Source of the DNA: Synechocystis sp. LKSZ1
Lineage (GTDB): Bacteria > Cyanobacteriota > Cyanobacteriia > Cyanobacteriales > Microcystaceae
NCBI RefSeq assembly: GCF_040436315.1
Contig: NZ_AP031572.1
Coordinates: 372,001 to 436,000 of the forward strand
Direction of reading: 5' to 3'
Length of the DNA: 64,000 nt
Shown here in pieces: positions 1 through 8,372 of this stretch. A program made the translations under genes and the position numbers. The notes under the pieces were generated by a model, which saw only the letters and a list, made by a program, of their open reading frames with translations, was not told the DNA's origin and ran no database searches. Numbering within the stretch: position 1 is the first letter of the stretch; each line of letters starts with the position of its first letter.

Positions 1-229
1 CGGTAATTTCTGAAACGATGAAGGGGGCCAAGAAGGACATGAGGGTCTTGATATCTTCTTTTTGCTCGGCCTGTTCGATTTTGGCCATCATTTGACGAAT
101 AGCTTCCTCACTCAAGGCATTGGTATTACTGGTGGCCTGAGCGATGGGATTGGCTGGGCTAGGGAGCGGTAGGGCCAGACAGACGCCGCCCCAGAGCCCG
201 AAGGAAAGAAACAAGGGTAAAAAACGCAT
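1..229 (-). CDS. Exported hypothetical protein, N-terminal fragment
   Basis: The minus-strand frame opens with ATG at 229 and runs off the left edge of the window, giving 76 codons of an incomplete protein. The first ~26 residues (MRFLPLFLSFGLWGGVCLAL, then PLPSPA) look like a signal peptide with an Ala-containing cleavage region. The mature part begins with a helical stretch carrying MMAKIEQAEQKEDIKTLMSF, the kind of opening seen in small NTF2/DUF4440-like exported cyanobacterial proteins. That family guess is weak because only the N-terminus is visible. The glutathione transferase gene ends 35 bp upstream of it on the same strand, so the two could be co-transcribed. Confidence 0.6.
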   Translation of the reverse strand, partial: MRFLPLFLSFGLWGGVCLALPLPSPANPIAQATSNTNALSEEAIRQMMAKIEQAEQKEDIKTLMSFLAPFIVSEIT

Positions 230-264
230 GAAATTCCTCACAAAGGGATGGAAAAGCCGAAAAT

Positions 265-831
265 CTAGTTAGATGAGGGTCGCTGGCCAATGGTTTGTTG
301 GAAGGCCGGACGACTGACTAGACGTTGCACATAATCGGCCACGGCCGGGTAATCATCAAACCCGAGCTTGAGCATGATGGGAACGTAGGCCAGAATCGAA
401 CCCACCGCGACATCGGCCACCGTGAATTGGTCGCCCAGTAGAAAGGGCTGTTGGCCCAGTTGGCTATTGAGCACCGACAGCAGACGCGGCATTTCCTTTT
501 CCCGCAAATGTTCTAGGAAGAGGCCATTGGCTAGTGTCGAATTGGCAAATAAAACCCATTGATAAACCAGCGCCTTGGTTTGAGGGTCATCGCCCAGTTG
601 GCCCTGTTGTTCCGCGAGATAAAGCAAAATGGCCCCGGATTCCCATAGAGAAAACGTATCCTCGGTGATGGCGGGTACCTTGCCGAAGGGATTAAGGGCC
701 AGAAAGGCTTCCTGGCGATGTTCACCAGCCTTCATATCGAGGGTCACAAATTCGTAGGGGACTCCCAGTTCCTCTAAATACCAACGAATAATCGAGGAAC
801 GACTTTGGGGAGCACCGTAGAGTTTCAGCAT
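265..831 (-). CDS. Glutathione S-transferase family protein
   Basis: A 188-residue soluble protein with the two-domain plan of cytosolic glutathione transferases. The N-terminal thioredoxin-like domain has LYGAPQSRSSIIRWYLEELG, the cis-proline loop KVPAI (Pro53) and the glutathione gamma-Glu binding pair Glu64-Ser65 in WESGAILLYLAE. The C-terminal all-helical domain has the N-capping signature FTVADVAVGSILAY. The family conjugates glutathione to electrophiles or reduces peroxides; the substrate cannot be told. The frame extends to a GTG at 840, but the ATG at 831 gives the usual start just before the first strand. No strong ribosome-binding site is visible. Confidence 0.88.
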   Translation of the reverse strand: MLKLYGAPQSRSSIIRWYLEELGVPYEFVTLDMKAGEHRQEAFLALNPFGKVPAITEDTFSLWESGAILLYLAEQQGQLGDDPQTKALVYQWVLFANSTLANGLFLEHLREKEMPRLLSVLNSQLGQQPFLLGDQFTVADVAVGSILAYVPIMLKLGFDDYPAVADYVQRLVSRPAFQQTIGQRPSSN

Positions 832-914
832 GGTTATCACAATCTAGCTTCAAAAGGATTTGTAAAATACGAGAAAAAAACCCTGTTGCTTGGGGCAAGG
901 GAGTAGAGCAATGG

Positions 915-1364
915 TTACAGCGTTTGGTGGGTGAGGGGATGCTGTTTAACATTATCTTCGGGCCGCACCACTTTAGTTGCATTCAAAACCCGCTTGCGCT
1001 CTAGGGAATAGTTAAAATCGCGACTGATGGTTCCCACGGGAATATGGCCCTGGGCTTGGGGCCGACTTTGGTAGGTACGCACCGCTGCCGCGAAGCGCTC
1101 TGGAAAGTCATCACAAAATTGGGCGGTTTCAGGAAAGGCCGGCGGTTTACACCATTGTCCATCCGCCATGACCTCTTGCCCTCTCACGGCCAAGGCCCAT
1201 TGAAAGGAGGTGGGAACCCCCTTGAGGATGGCCTCCAGGGCCGCCGACGGAATGGGTTCGATCACTTCTACGGGGTAAAACTGGCCCTCTTCGCGTAGGT
1301 AGCAGGTTGCTAACCCTAAAACGCAGTAGTCATCAGCACCGATAGCAGGGAAAGCAGTCGTCAT
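915..1364 (-). CDS. Conserved cyanobacterial hypothetical protein, 149 aa
   Basis: A soluble protein of 149 residues with no signal peptide or membrane segment. I recognise no domain with a known function. It has a hydrophobic N-terminal strand region (DDYCVLGLATCYLRE), a central part with three Pro-rich turns and a basic C-terminal tail. Composition and GGCC-rich codons match the neighbouring genes, so it is likely real and resident. The longest frame begins at a TTG (1376); the ATG at 1364 is the more natural start. It lies downstream of fmt on the same strand, separated by about 95 bp that include a perfect hairpin at 1434-1451. Confidence 0.6.
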   Translation of the reverse strand: MTTAFPAIGADDYCVLGLATCYLREEGQFYPVEVIEPIPSAALEAILKGVPTSFQWALAVRGQEVMADGQWCKPPAFPETAQFCDDFPERFAAAVRTYQSRPQAQGHIPVGTISRDFNYSLERKRVLNATKVVRPEDNVKQHPLTHQTL

Positions 1365-1433
1365 AACCAAAGCCAAGCAAGAACAGCCCTATTCTACCGG
1401 GATTTTTCCCTAGGCCCAACTTGAATAGTCGAA

Positions 1434-1451
1434 GAAGCGCTTTCGCGCTTC
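1434..1451. other. Perfect 7-bp hairpin downstream of fmt
   Basis: GAAGCGC at 1434-1440 and GCGCTTC at 1445-1451 pair perfectly around a TTTC loop. It lies between the fmt stop codon (1461) and the next minus-strand gene. No T-run follows on the minus strand, so it may be an mRNA-stabilising or rho-assisted element rather than an intrinsic terminator. Confidence 0.5.
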
Positions 1452-1460
1452 CCTCAGAAG

Positions 1461-2462
1461 CTAGTCCGGCAAAAACTGCTCTCCAATGTTTAAGCGCTGG
1501 CCATTGGCAAAATCCCAACCCGATTGGGGCCGTTTACCAGTGGGTTGAAGCTCACGCAGCAATAATAAACCCACGCCCGTTTGAATAATGGGGCCATAGT
1601 TTTTCAAAATTGCCACCACTTCACCAACTCGGCCTTGCAAACTCGCTAGGCTGGGCCAAGCCTGGATGAGAGGCGCAAAGTCAGGGCCAAGCAGGGGCCA
1701 GTAGGCTTCTCCCAGGGGAAGCGTGGCCAAAATTTTCAGCGGTTGACCCCGGAACGTCGTCAGAGCTTGGGGATAGAAGCCCCGTACTTGGTTATGGAGG
1801 GCCAGGGCCGGTCGTTGCAAATCCAGTACAAAGTTGGCTTTTTGCAGTAGGGGCGCATAGGTGGCCTGGGCCGAGTCTTGGGGAATCGGTGTTAGCTGGC
1901 CTTGATCTAATTGTTGTAGGGTTTCGATCAAAAGATCGGCCCCGAGTTGGGCCAAACGGTCACTAATTGAGGCCAGGGAATCGAGCAATTGCAGGGGAAT
2001 CACGGTCTTGAGCAACATAGCCCCGGTATCCATGCCTTCATCCATTAGCATTGTCGTCACGCCGGTTTCCGTTTCGCCATGGTACAAACTCCATTGCAGA
2101 GGGGCCGCACCGCGATAGGCCGGCAATAGGGAACCATGGACATTAATACATCCCAGGCAAGGCATGGCCAAAATTTCCGGCGATAGCAGTTGACCATAGG
2201 CCACCACCACAAAGACATCGGCCTGACTCTCGGCCAAGTGGGCTAGGGTTTCCGGGCATTTTTTCAGACGAGGGGGTTGCCAGCAAGGAAGCTGATGGGC
2301 CAGGGCCAGTTGTTTAACTGGGGAAGGACTCAGTTGATTGCCCCGACCCCGGCGTTTATCCGGTTGAGTTACGACCCCCAACACTTGAAAGCTAGAATCG
2401 CCCAGGAGTCTGGCCAGGGTAGGAACTGCAAAGTCTGGCGTGCCAAAGAAGACAATTTTCAT
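1461..2462 (-). CDS. fmt: Methionyl-tRNA formyltransferase
   Basis: This enzyme transfers a formyl group from 10-formyl-tetrahydrofolate to the amino group of Met-tRNA(fMet), preparing the initiator tRNA for translation. The 333-residue length is typical. The start [20 protein letters not shown] is the Rossmann-like entry of the family. The folate-site motif [15 protein letters not shown] carries the catalytic Asn and His, and Asp follows in [11 protein letters not shown]. The C-terminal tRNA-binding domain begins near residue 210. Its ATG shares one base with the stop codon of the upstream msrA gene (TAATG), so the two are translationally coupled. The initiator tRNA that it acts on is encoded at 14109. 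Confidence 0.97.
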   Translation of the reverse strand: MKIVFFGTPDFAVPTLARLLGDSSFQVLGVVTQPDKRRGRGNQLSPSPVKQLALAHQLPCWQPPRLKKCPETLAHLAESQADVFVVVAYGQLLSPEILAMPCLGCINVHGSLLPAYRGAAPLQWSLYHGETETGVTTMLMDEGMDTGAMLLKTVIPLQLLDSLASISDRLAQLGADLLIETLQQLDQGQLTPIPQDSAQATYAPLLQKANFVLDLQRPALALHNQVRGFYPQALTTFRGQPLKILATLPLGEAYWPLLGPDFAPLIQAWPSLASLQGRVGEVVAILKNYGPIIQTGVGLLLLRELQPTGKRPQSGWDFANGQRLNIGEQFLPD

Positions 2463-3157
2463 TAGGATTTGAGCTTATCGGGAAAGGCCTGGCGGAATTT
2501 TTGCAACTTGGGAATATCATGTACCAGGACGTAGGGATGGGCTGGGTGATGGGCCACAAAGTCTTGGTGGTAATCCTCGGCGGGGTAAAAAGCCTGGAAG
2601 ATATTAATTTCCGTAACAATGGGTTTCTCAAATAAACCCGAGGCCTTGAGTTGTTCGAGATAGGCCTGGGCGATGGCCCGCTGTTCAGGGGTAGTGGCAA
2701 AAATGGCAGAGCGGTACTGACGACCGACATCGGCCCCCTGACGATTAACCTGGGTGGGGTCGTGGCCCACAGCAAAGAAGATTTTTAGTAATTCCCCGTA
2801 GCTGACTTGACTAGGGTCGTAGGTAATTTGAATTGATTCGGCATGGTCAGTGCCGCCCCCACTAACCCGGGGATAGTTAGCCGTTTCGGCGGTGCCGCCA
2901 GAGTAGCCCGTGAGCACAGTTTCAACCCCTCGCACCTGCTCAAACATGGCCTCTAGGCCCCAAAAACAGCCCCCCGCAAAGACAGCAATTTCCTTTGGAG
3001 TTTCCCCAGAACGACTAAGGGGTTGATCCAGGCCAGGGTCAGGAATGACCCGAAAGCTGGGCTTGAGTAGAAAACTGAGCGCTGTCACGACTAGGCCCAG
3101 GGCCAAAAGACTCAACCAAAGCCGGGAGGAACGCAGAACTTGTAAAACAGCAGTCAT
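2462..3157 (-). CDS. msrA: Peptide methionine-S-sulfoxide reductase, membrane-anchored
   Basis: MsrA reduces the S-epimer of methionine sulfoxide in oxidised proteins, using thioredoxin. The signature [10 protein letters not shown] places the catalytic cysteine at residue 64, followed by the family's GYSGG and [12 protein letters not shown] blocks and [14 protein letters not shown]. Unusually, about 60 residues precede the catalytic core, including a hydrophobic segment at roughly residues 12-32 ([19 protein letters not shown]), which suggests a membrane-anchored or exported enzyme facing the periplasm or thylakoid lumen. The stop codon overlaps the fmt start by one base, forming a repair and initiation pair. 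Confidence 0.95.
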   Translation of the reverse strand: MTAVLQVLRSSRLWLSLLALGLVVTALSFLLKPSFRVIPDPGLDQPLSRSGETPKEIAVFAGGCFWGLEAMFEQVRGVETVLTGYSGGTAETANYPRVSGGGTDHAESIQITYDPSQVSYGELLKIFFAVGHDPTQVNRQGADVGRQYRSAIFATTPEQRAIAQAYLEQLKASGLFEKPIVTEINIFQAFYPAEDYHQDFVAHHPAHPYVLVHDIPKLQKFRQAFPDKLKS

Positions 3158-3210
3158 AAAACTTTAAATAATGATGACGTAGTTATTACGGCATGGATAG
3201 GACTCATGGA

Positions 3211-4188
3211 TTAGAGAGCGGCGTATTGCTCCAGGGCCTGGCGGGGATTGCCTTGGCGCAGGGCCCGAATTTTCTCATAGTACTCTTTCTCTTGGGGGCT
3301 GGGATTTTTAGGGGGTTCAATCACCAGGCGTACTAATTGGTCACTGCGGCCCTCTTTAGGGAGAGGCCAGCCCTTACCCCGCAGCCGCAGGGATTGACCC
3401 GAACGGACTCCGGCGGGCACTTTGACCGTTACTAGGCCATCGGGCGTCGGCACATCAATGGCGGCCCCCAGTACGGCTTCGTCAGGCGTAATCGGCACTT
3501 CGCAGAGGAGATTGTCTCCTTCAAACTGAAAAAAGGGATGGGCTTCTAGATCCACCTTGAGGTAAAGATCCCCCCGTTGGCCACCGTAAGGACTGGTTTG
3601 ACCCTTGCCCTTTACCCGGACTCGCATGCCCCCTTTGGCCCCCGCCGGAATGCGCACATCAATCACTTCATTGCCCAAGTTAAGTCGTTTTTGTACGCCT
3701 CGGAAGGCCTCGGCAAAGGTTAATTTCAGACTGGCTTCTCGGTCAGCGGCCGGTGCTTGGGCCCCAAAGCCGCCGAAATCCCCAAAGCCCCCAGGACTGG
3801 TGCGATAATTGTAGTTGGCGCCTTGCCCAGGGGTTTGGAATCGCCCCAATAATTCATTAATAAATTCATCGAAATTGCCGTACTGGCTAAAGTCAAAGCC
3901 GCCAAAGTCCACACTCGGCCCGGCTCCGCCATAGCTTGCCCCGGCTTGGCCGGCCTGTTGCCAATAGCGGCCAAACTGGTCATATTTTTGGCGCTTTTCG
4001 GGATCAGACAGAACTTCGTAGGCCTCGCTGATCTGCTTAAATTTTTCTTCGGCGGCCTTGTCCCCTGGATTACGGTCGGGATGGTATTTCAGGGCCAATT
4101 TGCGAAAGACTTTTTTGATCTCATCCTCTTTAGCGGTTTTACTGATCCCTAAAATTTCGTAATAGTCTCTAAAATCCGTAGAAGCCAT
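3211..4188 (-). CDS. J-domain co-chaperone, DnaJ type II (CbpA-like)
   Basis: A 325-residue Hsp70 co-chaperone. The N-terminal J domain (about residues 8-72) has the essential HPD motif at 36-38 and the sequence [21 protein letters not shown] Gly/Phe-rich linker (about 75-140) follows, then two substrate-binding beta domains beginning near LKLTFAEAF and a C-terminal dimerisation stretch. The four-repeat zinc finger of DnaJ type I is absent, so this is a CbpA/DnaJ type II protein that would stimulate a DnaK ATPase. The longest frame begins at 4221, but AGGAG sits correctly upstream of the ATG at 4188, which also gives the normal start. Confidence 0.93.
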   Translation of the reverse strand: MASTDFRDYYEILGISKTAKEDEIKKVFRKLALKYHPDRNPGDKAAEEKFKQISEAYEVLSDPEKRQKYDQFGRYWQQAGQAGASYGGAGPSVDFGGFDFSQYGNFDEFINELLGRFQTPGQGANYNYRTSPGGFGDFGGFGAQAPAADREASLKLTFAEAFRGVQKRLNLGNEVIDVRIPAGAKGGMRVRVKGKGQTSPYGGQRGDLYLKVDLEAHPFFQFEGDNLLCEVPITPDEAVLGAAIDVPTPDGLVTVKVPAGVRSGQSLRLRGKGWPLPKEGRSDQLVRLVIEPPKNPSPQEKEYYEKIRALRQGNPRQALEQYAAL

Positions 4189-4296
4189 GGAAAAATCTCC
4201 TCGTGCCGCACGCGCCATCATGCCGCTAGTCTAAACTTAAGCTTAACAAACCTCGGTTCTAAGCCAGGTACGGTTCTCACTCTTCCTTTCCGGTTC

Positions 4297-4743
4297 ATGA
4301 CATCTGCGTTTGCTTGGTACGTTATTTTTGCTGTTACTCTCCAGTGGCTCCTGCGACTCTTTGGGGCCTTTTGGATTTTTGGAGGGTTCTTGGTGTTCCA
4401 GGAAGCCCGCCAGGCAATCTTTATCGACGACGCTCTAGAGGCCCTAACCCAAGAACCAGAAGACCGACTGGTGAGTCGTTTTCTTCTGCTGGGGTCGATC
4501 TTGACTATTCTGAGTGGTGCCTGTTTAGTCTTGGCTAGTCGTTGGGTCTTTCTGCCCCTTAGTTTATTAATTCTTTCCCAGATGGTGTACTTTGCCCTGC
4601 AACGCCAACGCTATCAACGGGCCCAGACCGCTGAAGAGCGAGAAGCGGCCCTGGTCAGCCCAGAAACGGTTAATGCCTTCAAAGTTTGCTGGGTCGTGGC
4701 CCTGGCCTCTGGTTTGGGATGGGTCATGGGAGCTCTCCGCTAA
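4297..4743 (+). CDS. Small integral membrane protein, 148 aa
   Basis: A protein with about four predicted membrane segments: residues ~8-34, 64-82, 84-102 and 128-146. Between the first and second is an acidic amphipathic region (FIDDALEALTQEPEDRL), and between the third and fourth a charged Gln/Arg/Glu-rich loop. I do not recognise a family with a known function. It is divergent from the J-domain gene, with only ~108 bp between the two starts. The next gene also encodes a small membrane protein on the same strand, so the two may form a unit. Confidence 0.65.
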   Translation: MTSAFAWYVIFAVTLQWLLRLFGAFWIFGGFLVFQEARQAIFIDDALEALTQEPEDRLVSRFLLLGSILTILSGACLVLASRWVFLPLSLLILSQMVYFALQRQRYQRAQTAEEREAALVSPETVNAFKVCWVVALASGLGWVMGALR

Positions 4744-4847
4744 AATAGGACAATCAGTATTCAGACTCTATTGGCCCCAGTAGAAACATTCTGCTCTAAG
4801 CAGTGGTCTGAATTGATCGTTAATCTTTCTTTACCCAGGCAAGTACT

Positions 4848-5120
4848 ATGGAACCGGAAAAATTAGAGCTGGAAAAACTTCCCGACGCAAACCTCCCGGC
4901 CACTCCCGGTACTCCAGAGGCGGTCAATGTGATCGAAAAGATTAGCGGTATTTTTTCGCCCTACTTCATCGTCCTTGTGGGCCTATTTCTCTACGAAGAT
5001 AATGTTCTCGTGGGCCTGGCGCTAATTGTAGTAGGCATTTTTTCGCTATTGAAATTATCGTGGCAAGACCTACGTCCTATTATTGACAAGATTAAAGGCT
5101 TTTTCCAGGCCAGTCCCTAG
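4848..5120 (+). CDS. Small membrane protein, 90 aa
   Basis: An acidic, Pro-rich N-terminal tail (about 30 residues) is followed by two hydrophobic segments around residues 34-48 (GIFSPYFIVLVGLFLY) and 52-69 (VLVGLALIVVGIFSLL), then a short basic amphipathic tail. The plan looks like a small helical-hairpin membrane protein; function unknown. Its stop codon overlaps the stop of the convergent TPR gene by four bases, which supports both reading frames. Confidence 0.6.
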   Translation: MEPEKLELEKLPDANLPATPGTPEAVNVIEKISGIFSPYFIVLVGLFLYEDNVLVGLALIVVGIFSLLKLSWQDLRPIIDKIKGFFQASP

Positions 5121-5599
5121 GGTTGCTTGAAAAGGAAGGGCCCTAGGCTCTGATAACCAAACTGATTGCCCTGGGCTTGGTATAGACGCGCGGCCTGTTG
5201 GAAATCCTGTTGGGCCGCCTTCGACTTACCTAATTTTTGCCAGAGCAGGCCCCGTTCGTGGTAAGCCTCGGCATAGTGGGGCGCTAGACGAATCACCTGG
5301 CTATAGTCGGCAATGGCAGCCTGGGTTTGGCCCATGCGGCCGTAGGCAATGCCCCGATTGAAATAGGCCTCAACGTAGCGGGGATGACGCTTAATCAACT
5401 GGGAAAAAACGGCAATGGCCCCGGCATAGTCCCCCTTCATACCTCGATTCATGCCCTGGATTAACATTTCTTCTAAGCGCTCAGCACGGCTTTGACTGAT
5501 CAGGGGAAAAGGCCTTAGATAATTGTCGGTCAGCAGGGGAACCATTGGCATCCCCACAATTCCCCCACTGAACAAGCTGGCTAGTAAGGTGATCTCCAT
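5117..5599 (-). CDS. TPR-repeat protein, 160 aa
   Basis: A protein with two or three tetratricopeptide repeats spanning about residues 50-145. The repeats show the expected W/L-G-Y-A-F-A-P spacing, for example GDYAGAIAVFSQLIKRHPRY and AEAYHERGLLWQKLGKSKAA. TPR arrays bind partner proteins. The N-terminal ~40 residues begin with a hydrophobic stretch (TLLASLFSGGIVGMPMVPLL) that could be a signal or anchor sequence. It ends four bases into the convergent 90-residue membrane protein gene. The partner is unknown. Confidence 0.8.
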   Translation of the reverse strand: MEITLLASLFSGGIVGMPMVPLLTDNYLRPFPLISQSRAERLEEMLIQGMNRGMKGDYAGAIAVFSQLIKRHPRYVEAYFNRGIAYGRMGQTQAAIADYSQVIRLAPHYAEAYHERGLLWQKLGKSKAAQQDFQQAARLYQAQGNQFGYQSLGPFLFKQP

Positions 5600-5621
5600 A
5601 GAAGTATGCCAACTCCTTGTG

Positions 5622-8054
5622 TCAACTCGTCAAGCTATCGGCGGGATTAGGGAGCGTAAAACCGACCAGCAGGCCATAAACCCCCCAGATGGCCATAGCC
5701 CGCAGGTAATGGCTGGCCCGGAAAGTTCCTACGGCAGTAATCGCTTCCGGGGTGCGGAATTGCAGCCCATTCTCATAAATCTGCTTAACCACCGTTTCTG
5801 TTAGGTGCAGGGCCTCGTCCTTCATGCCCATCTGAACCAAAAAGGCCGCCAGGCCAAAATTAATACCTGTCCAGACCTCTAGGGGATGGGTGGCATCGGG
5901 ATTTTCCGGGCGACCATCGGGCAGTAAACCATTAGCCGCGCCAAATTTGCCATCGGCGAAATGCAGGAAACAGGTGTCATAGACCTTGCGCAGGGCCTGT
6001 TCCACGTACTGGTTTTCTACCACATTAGGCAGGCCCAATAAACGGGCATAGAACTGGCCACAGAGCTGATCCGCCATCACCACTTGGGAACCACTTTCGC
6101 TATCGAGGCGGTAGTACTCTCCATTCCAAAGGGTAGGGTGATAAAGTTGGCGTGCCTGGGCTAACCAGGTTTGATAGGTACCGATGGCAGTTTGAATAGC
6201 GGCAGGTTCTAGGGGGGTTTCCTGGGAAGGATGCTCTAGTAACCGTTGGCCAATCGCAATGGCGGCCTCGAGGGCCGCAATCCAGAGGCCCCCACAGTAG
6301 GCGCTAATCCCCTTTAACTGCCAATCATCGAAGGTCTGGTCGGGGGCACCGGAGTTTTCGGGAATGCCATCACCATCCAGATCAAAAGTTTTTAAATAGG
6401 CCAGGGTGGCGACGATACTCGGCCAACAATCCGCCAGAAATTGATAGTCCGGCTCCCCAGTTAAGACAAAATCCCGATACACTTGCAGAACAAAATCACT
6501 ACCCAGATCCTTCCAGAGATTACAGTCTTGATAGCTGGTGTAATTGCTCTTTTCCCAGGGGTGCTCGTTGGGGGCCCCCAGGTCGTGGGGCGTAGCATCC
6601 TTGGCCTTGCGAATGGCCGCGGCCCGGTTATAACCAATGATGCGAGGGGTTTGATCTGCCTGGGGAATGGCCCTGGCAAAGTCAATCATCACCGCTTTGT
6701 CTAAACGGGGCCAATTGATCATCAGGCCAAAGGAACCGTAGAGCCGCACATCCAGGCTTTCGTACCAGCGATAATCCATGCACTCGCAGACCCCAAACTG
6801 GCCCACAGGGGCCGTTTCTGTGGCCGCGGTCCAGAGGGTGCCGCCTTGGGTGAGGAGGTACAACTCGTTAAACAGGGCCATTTTGAACCAATCTGGCAAT
6901 TCAGGATTCTGGAGGATGGGACTCTGCCACTGTTGGATTTGGCCCCGCCAGGTGTCGCCGTGCTTAAGGGCCGTGCGGATCATCGACCACACATTTTGAC
7001 CATTGCGGCCATAGAAATCGGTGTAGCGGCGGTAGTAGCGAACCCCCTGGGCGAATTCAGTAATGGGCAGATCCCAGGCCAAAATCACTGGAACTTTACG
7101 GGTACGCCCTGGTCTAACCGTAAAGCGTAGGGCCATGGCCCCCGCAATCTGCTCACCGGGTTCCGCGGGGGTTTCGTCTTGGAAATCCGGGAGGGAACCG
7201 TTCCCCGCAAAAAAGTCCCAAATTTCGGAGCCGTCACCACTCGGGTTCCAGCGGCTGTGGTAAAAAACCTCTTGACTGGCATTGGTCACGCTAGCAATAC
7301 AAAACTGGCCCTCGCCCTCCTGCACTTCATCCCGTAGTTGAATGCGATTAAAGAGACACCCGACCCGATAATTATCTTCGATCCATTGGTTAAAGTTTCC
7401 TGTACTGTCGCCCCAACGGGGTTGATACTCATAGACCGGACTGCCGTCATCCCGTACCTGCACCGTCGGTGTTTTGATGGCATTGGTGAACCAGCCCACG
7501 GTATTTTGCCACGTCACCAATAAGCTGAGGGTAATCGGTTTATCTGTCGGATTATGAAACGTCCAGTCAAAGAGGGCGACGGGATAACTACTTTCTTGGT
7601 AGTTGTGAGCCCAGACGGGGGAAAACTGCTCACAAATGATCTCACTCCGAAAAACCCCCTGATATTCGTACCAACTGCGGGGATAGAGGGCCGCATAGGT
7701 GCCTTTTTCGGTGGGATACCACTGCCACCGGGATAAACTGCCATCCGCCGGGGCCTCGGTTGCCAGGGCATAGGCTTGGGCCGCTTCTCCTTCCGGCTGT
7801 TCAAACAGACTAAACTGACAGGCGGGTAAGCTCTTGAAAATATGATTGCCCCCGTCCAAGTGCCACAGGTTAAAATCTCCTTTGGAGGAACGCCCAATGC
7901 AACCAGCCCCGAATCCCCCTAGGGGCATGCCATGCCAAGGCCCATCATCTAAATTGCTGGCGTAGCGTACGGTGTAGGGATGTTCCCAACCTTTCCCCAA
8001 CGGACGCTTCCAGGCACAGGACGGAATTTCAGGACGGGAAATCAGCAGGGACAT
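5622..8054 (-). CDS. GH116-family glycosidase (GBA2-like beta-glucosidase)
   Basis: An 810-residue cytosolic protein resembling glycoside hydrolase family 116, which includes non-lysosomal glucosylceramidase (GBA2) and bacterial beta-glucosidases and xylosidases. The N-terminal beta-sandwich domain carries the family opening GMPLGGFGAGCIGRSSKGDF. The C-terminal (alpha/alpha)6 domain carries FGVCECMDYRWYESLDVRLY, whose Glu near residue 424 aligns with the family nucleophile, and PDQTFDDW near residue 570, whose Asp aligns with the acid/base. Full length and intact catalytic residues suggest an active retaining glycosidase; the natural substrate in a cyanobacterium is unclear. No signal peptide is seen. 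It lies on the same strand as the TPR gene, 22 bp upstream of it. Confidence 0.87.
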   Translation of the reverse strand: MSLLISRPEIPSCAWKRPLGKGWEHPYTVRYASNLDDGPWHGMPLGGFGAGCIGRSSKGDFNLWHLDGGNHIFKSLPACQFSLFEQPEGEAAQAYALATEAPADGSLSRWQWYPTEKGTYAALYPRSWYEYQGVFRSEIICEQFSPVWAHNYQESSYPVALFDWTFHNPTDKPITLSLLVTWQNTVGWFTNAIKTPTVQVRDDGSPVYEYQPRWGDSTGNFNQWIEDNYRVGCLFNRIQLRDEVQEGEGQFCIASVTNASQEVFYHSRWNPSGDGSEIWDFFAGNGSLPDFQDETPAEPGEQIAGAMALRFTVRPGRTRKVPVILAWDLPITEFAQGVRYYRRYTDFYGRNGQNVWSMIRTALKHGDTWRGQIQQWQSPILQNPELPDWFKMALFNELYLLTQGGTLWTAATETAPVGQFGVCECMDYRWYESLDVRLYGSFGLMINWPRLDKAVMIDFARAIPQADQTPRIIGYNRAAAIRKAKDATPHDLGAPNEHPWEKSNYTSYQDCNLWKDLGSDFVLQVYRDFVLTGEPDYQFLADCWPSIVATLAYLKTFDLDGDGIPENSGAPDQTFDDWQLKGISAYCGGLWIAALEAAIAIGQRLLEHPSQETPLEPAAIQTAIGTYQTWLAQARQLYHPTLWNGEYYRLDSESGSQVVMADQLCGQFYARLLGLPNVVENQYVEQALRKVYDTCFLHFADGKFGAANGLLPDGRPENPDATHPLEVWTGINFGLAAFLVQMGMKDEALHLTETVVKQIYENGLQFRTPEAITAVGTFRASHYLRAMAIWGVYGLLVGFTLPNPADSLTS

Positions 8055-8372
8055 CGGGAGACGACAATAAACATCTCAAAAATTATAGTCGAGATAGCCG
8101 AGGTCAGTGGAAGGCTCAGAAAACTTTTCCAAAAGGCACTGTAGATTTTAAGATATAAATTCGGGAAGAAATAGGTAGCTTGAAGACAGATATTTTTTAA
8201 ATACTTATATAGGTAATTCGCTCGTCGTGAAGACTCAGTTGCCTCACTGCGTAAACTAACAGCGCTTTGGATAGACTTGGATAGAAAGAGAGATATTAGA
8301 TAGATCTGGGGTTTTCTAAAGCTGCTGAATATACTGATTTCAGTGACGAATCTTTAGAGGAATTAAGATTGC
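8055..8372. other. AT-rich intergenic region upstream of the helicase
   Basis: About 320 bp with no gene. Base composition drops sharply here compared with the GH116 gene and stays low through 13.5 kb. It must hold the helicase promoter and divergent GH116 upstream signals, but I could not pick a convincing -35/-10 pair. It marks the left edge of the AT-rich island. Confidence 0.5.

Noticed and set aside
7514-7897. 127-codon minus-strand open frame in another frame of the GH116 gene
   Set aside because: It overlaps a catalytic-domain gene with a complete reading frame and has no independent start signal.
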